A DNA stretch of 64,000 nucleotides from Larix kaempferi (taxonomy: Eukaryota > Streptophyta > Pinopsida > Pinales > Pinaceae): the NCBI GenBank assembly GCA_027924585.1, contig BSBM01000436.1, forward strand, positions 9,377,001 to 9,441,000, in the 5' to 3' direction. The notes beneath the pieces were generated by a model. The model did no database searches, had not been told where the DNA came from, and saw nothing but the letters and a program-made list of their open reading frames with translations. Positions 37,094 through 46,921 of this stretch are shown here, in pieces. Positions within the stretch are counted from its first letter, which is position 1, and each line of letters starts with the position of its first letter. The translations under genes and the position numbers were made by a program.

Positions 37094-38130
37094 AGAAAAA
37101 AAAGAATGTGGAGGAGGAGGATGAGGAGGAGAGGGGGGGTTAAGGAGAAGGAGGAGAAGGGAGGGGGAGGATAGGGGGGGAAAGGAGGAGGTGGAGGATA
37201 GGGGGGTGAGGAGTAGGAGTAGGAAGTGGAGGATGAGGACGGGGGGGTGAGATGAAGGAGAGGAGAGGGGGGGCGAGGAGGAGGAGCAGAGGGGGGTGGC
37301 AGAGGAGGGGGGGAGGGGGGGAGGAGGAGGAGGAGGAGGAGGAGGAGGATGGAGGAGGTGGATGAGGATGGAGTAGTAGGAGGAGGGGGAGGAAGAGTGA
37401 GGAGAGGGGGGGGGATGAGGAGGAGGAGGAGGAGGAGGGAGAATAAGGGTGAGGGAGGAGGGGGGGGGTAGGGGGGAGGGTGGAGGAGGAAGGGGGGAGG
37501 AGGGAGAGGAGAGGAGTTCGAGGAGGAGGAGGAGGTGGGTGGGAGAGTGGGTGTAGGAGGGGGGGCAAAGGAGGGTCGGTGGTATGGGGGCGCTGGGTAG
37601 GAGAAGGGGTATAGGAGGGGGGGGTGGAGTAGGGGGGATGGGAGGGGGGATGTGGGGGGGGGGAGAAGGGGGGAGGAGCGGAGGGGGGGGGAGGAGGAGG
37701 AGGGAGGAGGAGTAGGGCAGAGGTGGGAGGGGAGAAGGAGGAGGGGGAGGATAGATACGGAGGAAGAGGAGGAGCGGGGGGGAGAGTGGGGGAGGGCAGT
37801 GGGGGGGAGGGGAGGAGGAGTGGGGAGTAGGAGTAGGAGGAGGAGGAGGGGAAGGAGGAGTGAGGAGAGAGGGGGGAGGGGGGGGGGAGGCGAAGGAAGA
37901 GGAGGAGGAGGAGGGGGGGGGAGGAGGAGGAGGGGGGGGGAGGAGGAGGAGAAGGGAGTGGGGGAGGAGGAGGAGGAGAAACGAGGGGGGATGAGGAGGA
38001 GGAGGTGGAGTAGAAGTAGAAATAGGAGGAGGAGGAGGGACAAGGGGAGGAGGAGAGTGTGGGGGGGAAATGGAGGGTGAGGGGAGGAGGAGGAGTGGGT
38101 GGATGAGGAGTATGGAGAGGGGGAAGAGAC
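37094..38130. repeat. Polypurine (GGA-rich) tract 2, about 1 kb
   Basis: As tract 1, almost pure G+A on the + strand. Several irregular phrases match the right half of tract 1 in the same order (GTGAGATGA, AGGAGGAGCAGAGG, GATGGAGGAGGTGGATGAGG, GGAGAGTGTGGGGG), so the two are duplicates and not independent expansions. Reading frames of over 300 codons in it are compositional. Confidence 0.9.
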
Positions 38131-38808
38131 ATAATAATTTCCTTTTTTATTATAATAAAATTATATAATATATTTTGGTTGAAAGATGATAAATTATAAT
38201 TGTTACCATTTTTTTAAGATAATCTAAATAAAAAATAAATATGTTGAAATTTTCAAAAGTTGAAAAAGGCAATTACAATATCATATACTTATTTAATGGT
38301 AAAATTGTACTTGAATTTTAATAATACATTGATAGATTAGAAATGTGAGATTGTGTTATTTCACAAGTATAGTCAGAATCATTGAGATGGTCATTGCTAA
38401 TTATTTTATTATGATTAACAATATTATCTCAATTTATAAGTATCATTTTTTTTTGTTATAAATGTAATTTGTTTTCTCAAGGTTAAGGCTCATTGATGTC
38501 ACTCACTTTGCTTGAGTTTGGTGACCCCTTCCATTGTTTTCTTTGAAATCCCAACCCTTCTTCCCAAGTTGATTTCACCAAGTGCATAGGATCTATGCTT
38601 ACTCATATTTGCAATCTTTCAAATAGAAGGTAGAGTCAAGAAATGGGTCCTCTATCTCTTCTTATAGAGGGAATTTTATGGAGAAAGTAGTTGAAACCCT
38701 AGTTTTCATCCTAGGGGATGAAGTTGAGATGAATCAAAACTATTATTAGTGAAATAGTTTGATTTGTAGATTTAACACTTTATGGACAAAGCTTGTAGAT
38801 ATCCATGA
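38131..38808. other. AT-rich intergenic DNA
   Basis: No coding frame or repeat family recognised. The right end (from about 38640) may belong to the same decayed element as the DUF4283-like fragment, since traces of reading frame run on. Confidence 0.4.
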
Positions 38809-39057
38809 GTGTTTTTTTTTCACATTTGGAATCATCTACATAATGTAAAGCCTTATATCCATCCTTGCAATCATGGAGTTTTTGTAATGGAATTTGATTC
38901 AAGAGAAGATAGAGATTTGGTTTTCAACTTTTGTCCCTCAATCATGGACAAATGTAATACCCTTATGTTGAACCTTGGCATGTATAAATTAGATTTTGTA
39001 AATGATGTAAATATGCTAGTGAATATTCTTAGTGAAGAAATAAAGGGCAAGGCTTGA
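38809..39057 (+). pseudogene. DUF4283-like fragment, probably from a LINE ORF1 or gag-like gene
   Basis: The 82-codon frame contains GVFVMEFDSREDRDLVF followed by CPSIMDK and LGMYKLDF. This matches the order F-x-V-x-F...EDRD-x-V...GPW...L found in plant DUF4283 domains, nucleic-acid-binding modules of LINE ORF1 and related zinc-knuckle proteins. The tryptophan-containing GPW motif reads CPS here. No zinc knuckle, endonuclease or reverse transcriptase follows, so only a scrap survives. Confidence 0.5.
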
Positions 39058-40820
39058 CTAGTGAACGGCTAGGCATGTATGATGTAAATATCCATATATG
39101 TACCATGTGTTAGGATTGGAATGAAGACTTAAAGATATGTAAATATTATGTTGGTAAACAATACAATGATCTAATATGGTTGTGTATAGAGCACTAGAGG
39201 GGCTATGATTTCATTAGAGTGGAAGAGAAAAGGGGGGCTATGGGAAAATAAATCCTCTTTTGCCAAATTTCAACCTTAGAAATCATCTCTTTTCTACCAT
39301 GTGCCTTAACTATTCCATTTATCTCCTTTGAATTATTAAAACCAATCATTGAATGCATGTGATAGGTTGGTGGGAAAGTATTCTCATGTGGTTAAGGAAG
39401 CCTGAGCTCAAAATACTTCTTATGACCATTGTAGGAGTCCTTCACACTATGGTCAAAAGTAACATTAGTTGTATTTTCATCAATCATTTGATTTACTTTT
39501 GATTATATCATTCAATATCCATGTAAAATGTGTTCTACATAGTATGTTGTTCTGTCCATTTCCAATCATTACTGGTCTAAGAAATCAACCAAAATCGACA
39601 CTATGAAGAGGAAATTGTAGACATTAAAGCAAACAATGATGGTTGTATAGGAGCATATAGGATGGGAAAGTTAGTGAACCTCCACTTGCTATAAATATTT
39701 TTCTCTTTTGATGCTTGAGAAGCTAGTTATTAATTTACATGCTATTCTCTAGATGTATATAGTAGGTTGGACTCTTTCTACACACATTGAAGAGAATTGT
39801 AAAGGAAAGGTGCTATGAGGGGATATTGAGTAGGTTTCTATTGAGTAGAGAAAGGGTAGGCCTTCATTGTGTTATGTGGGTCAAGTGAAGAGATTTTCAT
39901 TGTTTTTATTTTTGAATGAGTTACTTGTAGTGACTTGTGGTGATCAAGTTGGCTGCGCGTGAGAGAAAATGGCTTGGGCTAAGAGAGAGTGTTAACAACC
40001 AAAAATTGCTCACTAAAATTGTAATAACTTTCATCACTATTATATATCATCCATATGAACTGAGTAAGTGAAAAATACCAAAAAAATAAAATTCAAACCT
40101 AGAAGTTGACCGTATCTATAGGATCGTTCCTTTTCCTTCGGAAGGCACAAACTCAATCGTACATATTGCCCAAAAAGCTGCAACTTGGTCCCAAAAGTTA
40201 AATTTAATTTAATATTCATTATGTTGTGTACCCATGGAAGTAGTGGCTAAAAGTGGACACATACCTCAAAACAAAGTTTTCCATCATGGCATTTTTTATG
40301 GTTTTTCAGGTCTTGAACTTCTAGGGTCGTTTTGTGTCCCTAAACGATTTGTTTTAGGAATGAAAACGCCTAATAGATTGCTAGAGGAATGTATTGGGAC
40401 ATTTATAATGTATACTTATTATCTATACCCTTCTAACAGGATACCAAGCTCCCCAAATGAAGATCGAATGCAACATTTATTCCCCCGGGAAGTCGACATA
40501 TAAACTACCCACTACAGGTCCCACAAACATTTTGGTGTTTCATCTTCTGGGGTTGGGGTTTTGAATTTTTATCATTATTCTCATTGATGCTTTATGTTAA
40601 AATTCCTTATTTACTCATTGTAACTCACTTCTTAGAAATGATGTAGCCGTCACATCTTTTCTTAGAAATAAAATATCACCATTCTAACGAGTTCATTTCA
40701 CTCTGCATTTTGTTACAATTCCTGCATATTTCATTCATTAATGGAAATTGAGTATTAATGTATCTCTACCATTTTTCAAAGTATTTTTTCATTTCATTTC
40801 ATTCCCTCATAAACTCGGAT
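39058..40820. other. Unassigned AT-rich DNA
   Basis: No recognisable gene. A 90-codon frame at 40234-40503 (from ATG) has no known motif. The right end, up to about 40823, is the expected position of the 5' LTR of the decayed gypsy element that follows, but I could not define its left end. Confidence 0.4.
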
Positions 40821-40823
40821 CAA

Positions 40824-40835
40824 TGGTATCATAGA
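40824..40835 (+). other. Primer-binding-site remnant (initiator Met tRNA type)
   Basis: TGGTATCATAGA matches the common plant PBS TGGTATCAGAGC at 10 of 12 positions. It lies about 270 bp before a decayed gypsy gag, the expected arrangement. Confidence 0.45.
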
Positions 40836-41095
40836 AAGCTTTTCTTTATTTGTTTCTTGCATGTCAATAATGAGGTCAGGGTATAAGGAGTTGGGACTCA
40901 AGCTACTTGATCCTTTGAAATACCATCCTTTCCAACACCAATGAAATCTCAACACATAAGAAAAGAGAGATGCGGGAGGAGGATACCCTATTAAGCTATT
41001 TCTCAAGGAATCCCTCATGCAATAGAGGGACATGATGATAGATCATTTTTCCCAAATCCTTCAATGAATGCCAACAACAATAGATGTGTCTTTGT

Positions 41096-42260
41096 GAAGT
41101 GAAAACTTTGGAGGCATCACCCCCTTCAAGGTACAAGTTAGTTTTAATATTCCTGTATTTGAAGGTCAGATAAATGTGGATGCCTTAGAAAAATGGTTAA
41201 ATATACTATAAGGGTATCTCTTTGTCCACAATGTTTCTGATAGGGAAAAGATCACCTTTGTTCTTAAGTTTGTCCCCCATATAACAAAATTAGGGGGGGG
41301 ATTATTGTGAGAAAAATTCCACATAGGAGTCTAAAATGTTTGGCGCCAATCCCAACTGGGCCTCTTTTATGTATGTCCTTAAGTAACAATATTACCCGAT
41401 TGGAAACTATGATGATCAATACATGAGATGGAACACATTGTGTTCGTAGATGGACTAAATAGTGCTAGAGTTAACAAATACTTTCCATACCTTGCACACC
41501 AATATGGGTATCAAATACTTCGAGCGAAATCTAGTTCTAAATTTCCATGGATGTATACATAGGTACATCCAAACATAAATGGATTTTTTGGAAATATCGT
41601 CAATGGGAGCCACTTATCGTTATGTTGTCAAAATCAAGAAAAAATTAAAGCAGAGGAATAAATGAGAGCCTGAATATATGAATGAATCATAACAGAAGTA
41701 GGGAAAAGGTAGCCCCATTCCATAGAACAAAGGACAAAGCAAGGTTGGACAACCTCGAGACAATCAGTCTAAGCCGCAAGCAAATAAGGGTAATGGTAAG
41801 ATGAAGAAAGACACTGAGAAGTCATGTGAGTTCCACAAAATCCCCTGGAACAACACTGATGAATGTTGCTCAAAGTGGTCATTGTTGGTCGAGCTTAAAT
41901 AATTAGAGTTAGATCTAGGATTTGGATCTAATTTAGAGCCAAGTAAGGGGAAGCAGATTATTGATGCAGAACCCAGTTCCACAATCACTACCACCAAGTT
42001 CCATCCCAACGAACTAGAGGATATGGAAGAAGGTGAGTGCCTTTTTCACTTGTAGATGTGCATGAAGAGAACTCTGTTGCATTTCATTTTTAATAGAGGA
42101 ATCCAAAAGATGAGTCATGATCCTCATCCCTTGGTATTCATATGCTAAAACTTAGGTTAAGAATGCTTCATAAGTATCCTTTCCACCCTACGGTATCCCT
42201 ATAACTGCATGACCTCATATGTGATATCAATTTTTTGGTCAAGGAAAATGGCACCCGAGT
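41096..42260 (+). pseudogene. Decayed Ty3/gypsy gag and start of protease
   Basis: Scattered frames keep a Ty3/gypsy gag order. First comes FNIPVFEGQINVDALEKWL (41140-41200), the classic PxFxG...W(L) start of the gag capsid domain. Next are a MRWNTL region (41430), SMGATYRYVVKIKKKL (41605-41650) and a modified nucleocapsid KKDTEKSCEFHKIPWNNTDEC (41800-41865). A linker ends EEGECLFH (42025-42050). The protease that should follow is barely traceable (LHFIFNRGIQK where family members have a D-S-G site). Many stops and frameshifts; no RT remains. Beyond 42260 to 42739 only short traces persist. Confidence 0.6.
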
Positions 42261-42739
42261 GAGTCTTAGACAATAGCATTCGGACACACTTTTGAACTGT
42301 GGAAAAAGTAACAAAATAGGGAACCTAGGTTAGACTCATTAAGTCAAACTTGAAGAAGGTATGAAACAACTCAGCATCTTAATTTATTTCTTGTTCCATT
42401 TAGAATATTTATCAAGAGAGAACTTAGGGAAAGCAACATAATTTATTATATTTTTGGTAATCTATTAGCTATTGTTGCTCCACATAAGCTTTTAGGTGCT
42501 CATCTTTAGAGACATGTACCCATGGTTCCAACACCTCCTCTGCACATACAAGGTTTGACACCTCCCGGATAAGGGGCTTCGCCCTCCTCAATTTTTTTTC
42601 AATTTCCCAAAAAGTTGATAACTAAGGATCCTTTTATTTTAAGGGGGATTATATTTTATGGGTGGGTTTGTTCCAACTACTAGCTCATATACCTATTCCT
42701 TTTTAGATTCTATTGTTATATGTTGGTAATAAATCATTG

Positions 42740-44722
42740 CCTATAAACCACCAATGGTAAACACAAGTTTGATTATGTTACTGAGTCAAGTTTAACCTAA
42801 CATTCACCTTTTTCAACTTGACCTGTGATAATCAACAACCCCTCAAAATTTTAACCAAGTATATGGGGATACGACATGCCCCACCTCTTCAGTCTATCTA
42901 AATCTCCCTCTAGAGTTTTCATAGGCAACTCACGTAGCCAAGGGAATGCATGTATAACCATGTATTACAACAATATGCCCATTTACAATATTGAGACCAA
43001 ATTTCAACTTCATAAAATTATTTTGTAGTGAACTCATCACTTCTTCATCCACACATTCCATTTGATCATCCTCAATTTTTACCATACCTTTCTAGCTATA
43101 ACTTAATATGGTTCACATACCCATGAACCGTCACTTTAACTTGTGAGCTCAATCACATTCATTTACTATTCCAACAACCAATGTATGATTAGCTTGAATT
43201 CAATCTAAGAAACCATAGCTTCTAAGACATTTAGATTTTCCTTCAACCTCAGCCTAATACCAGTAGTTAGGAAATGATAAAATGAAAAAATACATATAAT
43301 AATTTTTATAATTAAGAACACACAATGAAGAAGAATATTTTTTTCTATGGAAACCCAAAATAGGGAGAACCACCAACAATATATCTATTACCCGTGACCA
43401 CTATGGCCAAGGCATGGCCAATCTAGCCACCATTGACCACTCATAGACCAACATCGACCAATTTAGGAAATTTACAATAGAGTCAATCAAGCCCTTAAGT
43501 GGGCTTCATCAAATGAAATACCATGGGAAAATACCATTGGACACCCAAAACCATGGCTCATAAACCACAAATGGTAAACCCAACTTTGATTATTTTATTG
43601 AGTCAACTTTAACCTAACGTTTCCCTCTTTAAACTTGACTTAGGGTAATCACTAACCCCCCTCAAATTTGTAATTGGATATATGGGGAGACAATATGTCC
43701 CCCCTCTTCAGTCTACCTAAATATACCTCTAGACTTTTCATAGGTGACTCACCAAGCAAAGGGTACACATGCCTAATCGGGGCTTATAATCGCATTCCCA
43801 TTTACATTGTGATCAAATTCCAACTCTATAAAAAAATGCTTCTAGTGATTTGATCACTTCATCCACATTTTCCATGTGATCATCCTCAATTTTTACCATG
43901 CATTTCTAGATATAATTTACCATGGTTCACATACCCATGAACCATCACTTTAACTTGTGAGCTTTGTTGCATTCATTTAGGTTTCCATTGACCAATGTAT
44001 GAGTAGCTTGGGTTCAATGCAAGAAACCATAGCTCCCAATAAATTTATGTTTTCCTTTAGCATCACTCTGGAACCAATTGTTAGGAAATGATAAAATGCA
44101 AAAATACATATAATAATTATAGTAATCAAGCACACACAATGAAGAATAATATTTTTACCGTGGAAACCCAAAACAAGGAAAACCACCAATAATAGATCTA
44201 TTACACTTTACCATTATGTCCAAGGCATGGTCAATATGGCCATCATCGAACACTCATAGGCCAACATCGACCAATCTAACCAATTTACAATGGAATCCCT
44301 AATTCCCTTAATAATACTAAATCACATGCAATACCATGGGACACCTAAAACCATGAGCCCATAAATAGGGAAATTTTTAGGGGTGAAATTTATCCCATGG
44401 GATAATTTTTTAGGTTTTTTCCACAATAATATTTTCCCTTTTCCTTTTTTTCAAATATGATTCACCCAAGTTCCATAGGATTACAATTTGTTACTTTAAA
44501 AATTGCCAAAATTGTCCAAAAACTATATAAAACCCTTAGAAATTTGAATATATATTTTAAAATATTGCCAAACATTTTATAGTTGGAAATTTGATAACTA
44601 GAAGATTCACCAAGGTTTCTAGACTATAAGAAAATTATGGATCCTTAAAATTTTCTCTTCCCGTAAACCACCAATGGTCAACTTATCCTTGACTCTTTTA
44701 CTGAGTCATGTTTAGCGTGACA
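42740..44722 (-). mobile_element. Tandem array of a short non-coding LTR element (LTR-body-LTR-body-LTR)
   Basis: On the minus strand, LTR 44079-44722 is followed by a body (43620-44078), a second LTR (43265-43619), a second body (42803-43264) and the end of a third LTR (42740-42802). LTR edges on the + strand read TGTTAGG (44079) or AGTTAGG (43265), and CCTAACA (42796-42802) or CCTAACG (43613-43619). Next to the left edges lie ACTCTGGAACCA (44065-44076) and CCTAATACCA (43253-43262), diverged complements of the initiator-Met PBS. Purine runs on the minus strand (AAAGAGGGAAA at 43620-43630, AAAAAGGTGAA at 42803-42813) directly abut the LTRs as polypurine tracts. The bodies are 459-462 bp and carry no coding capacity. 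The 44079 LTR has about 287 bp (44368-44655) not found in the 43265 LTR. It is TRIM-like, though longer than most TRIMs. Confidence 0.7.
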
Positions 44723-46164
44723 ATCCAACATAGGGGAGGTGACATTTTTTATGGAAAATGTAATTGTTTTGCAAACAACAACTACATTTCTCCTTATTCC
44801 TACATCTCCATTTAGTGGAAAGGGAGTAGAGGTTGTGGATGTCATGAAAGTTGTGCTTGTTTTTCCTGTTTCCTTTGTAGATTTGTTTGTTGTTGCATTG
44901 ATACCAATTCACAAATGCAATGAAATTTATCGACTACATTTATTTGTAGTATACGATGGGTATGGAGATACCTACGTTAGATTTAACTTTTGTTTTGTTG
45001 ATTCCACCATTCTTTAGCTTTACCATTGGACCATGGCAATGTTTTGCTAGGACAATCAACCTCCAAAATCCTCATTGAATAATCAATTTCTATACTGATC
45101 ACATAAACAAAGGTTTTTCATGTAGCTTCTCCTTCTATAAGGTGTTGTGTATTAACCCTAAAACATTTGTTACCTTCCCTTCCGTTGCTTAGCAAGGTCA
45201 AACTGTGTAATGGTAATGGTAACTTCAATGTGACCAAGCAAGAAACTTTATCGTTTAAGACAATTTTCTCTATTCTACTTGAATTTGAGTTGATTTGCAT
45301 GAATATTTTATTTCTATGGTTTCATTTAATTTTTTACTCATTATATTTCATGGTGGTTTTTGTTTACATAGTGGCCTTGACAAGAGTGGATATATATGAA
45401 ATGGACCCTATTTTTTAGGGCTATTAAGTTATTCCCATTGCACTTGTTCATGGGATATTTGGATTTGGGAAATGAGTGAGATTTGTTTCCCACTGAGTAG
45501 TTTAAGACCAACCTAGTGAAATCCTTTCAAGACCAGTAAAGTTCATTTGGAATATGAGTTCGAAGGAATCAACCTTACTTTAAGATGAGTTGTTTTGTTT
45601 ATTAGTCTTTTGCAAAAGTTTGAGAGAGAATTAATCATTTGTGCTTTTCGGGAATTATGAATCATTCATTTTCTTGAAAAATTCGAGTGAGATCAAGTTT
45701 TTACAAAAGTCATTCCATGTTTGGATAAATTGTATGCATTCTTGATTTTTTATGCTTTTAAGCCATTATAGTAAAATTGAAAAGTTAGAGTGCTCTAGAT
45801 AGGAAATTTCTCTCTTTTCATCTCTTAGTTTTTTATTCGAAAAGACAAAAGAAAATGTTTAGGCTTTGGTTTTGATGCTTGTTGATTTTTTGTGTTTTGC
45901 TTGGAAAAACAGAAAAACGAAAAGAGTATTTGTTGTCGAATTTGATAGATTTGGGATTGTGTTGCATTTGGTTGCTTTGGTAAAATAACTTGGAAAGAAA
46001 TTTATCCCTCCCATATATAGAGTTCATCAAAAGAAAAGTACATTTTTTGCATGTAGTTAGGGCTTGCATTATGTTTACATTTATGTGCTCACCTCATGCA
46101 TTCACCTAACTGTCCAGATAAAATTAACGGTAGAACTAGGGTAAAATTTTTAGTAACTTGTGTG
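44723..46164. other. Unassigned DNA containing a leader segment shared with 14682
   Basis: The left part has frames of 80-90 codons (44739-45017, 45167-45418) with no recognised domain. 45598-45790 matches the fragment at 14682-14871. 45791-46164 (383 bp) is the part that fragment lacks and is bounded by the 9-bp word AAGTTAGAG on both sides (45782 and 46164). It is probably 5' LTR or leader of the Tat-like element that follows. Confidence 0.45.
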
Positions 46165-46921
46165 TTAAGTTAGAGACGTGTTCCGGCGTCGTAAAAGATG
46201 GTAGCTGTCGTTACTTGCCAGCACTGTATTCCGGGGGTATTGTAGTCTTACACGTACTTATCGGTATATCAAAGCTCTTTCACGTACCAACCAGGTTTAT
46301 CGAAACTCTTTCACATACCCACCAAGTACTTCGCGTGTTTGGTGTGTATCGAAAGGTGTTTCACATACTTGGCGTATATAGAAAGGTGTTTCACGTACTC
46401 GATAGTATATAGGAAGGTCTCATGCCGTATGGTTGTGCATTAGACAGCACCACTACGTATTTGAGCTCCCACGTACCTTGCGTATATCGAGAGACACCAT
46501 TAGGATTCCTGTAACCAACTGAGTTAACCATTTGGCCGTCTTGGTAGAGAAATACACCGAGAACAGCAATCGGGGAGATTACTACGCATGTATTGTCCAA
46601 GTAGTCGGGTTTTTAGGAAAGGGTATGGCCCCAATCCTTCTTGTCACGTTTTACTGTTGGACCATGTGGTATATAGAAATTTGTGAAGCCTTGACAATCC
46701 TGTGAGCTTCCAGACTTTTGAATCCACTCCTATCACATAAGTTTGCTTGCGGCCATAGTTTGTGTAGGATTTTTCTGGACTGCTTTTCTTTTGTTTAGCT
46801 TGCTCTAGGAGAAACTTTTGTTTCAGTCACTCTGGCTGAATTTCCTTGGAGAAGGTCCTGTAGGATTCAGAACTTACCACCCGAATATCTCCTTAATCAG
46901 AAGGTAATTTCGAGGGTAAGA
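46165..46921 (+). mobile_element. 5' region of the Tat-like gypsy element, with a 40-bp tandem array
   Basis: 46250-46425 holds about five diverged units of roughly 40 bp with TTTCACGTAC and TATATCGAAA-like phrases. The start matches 14871-14938. A degenerate PBS-like TTGGCCGTCTTGG lies near 46527 but matches no primer tRNA I can name. The rest is leader up to the gag ATG at 46922. LTR ends could not be fixed. Confidence 0.45.

Noticed and set aside
37051-38132. Two overlapping 330-codon minus-strand frames
   Set aside because: Same compositional artefact in polypurine tract 2.
45167-45418. Copia-protease-like reading (KVKLCNGNGNF)
   Set aside because: Similarity is limited to a few residues with no D-S/T-G site or neighbouring pol domains.
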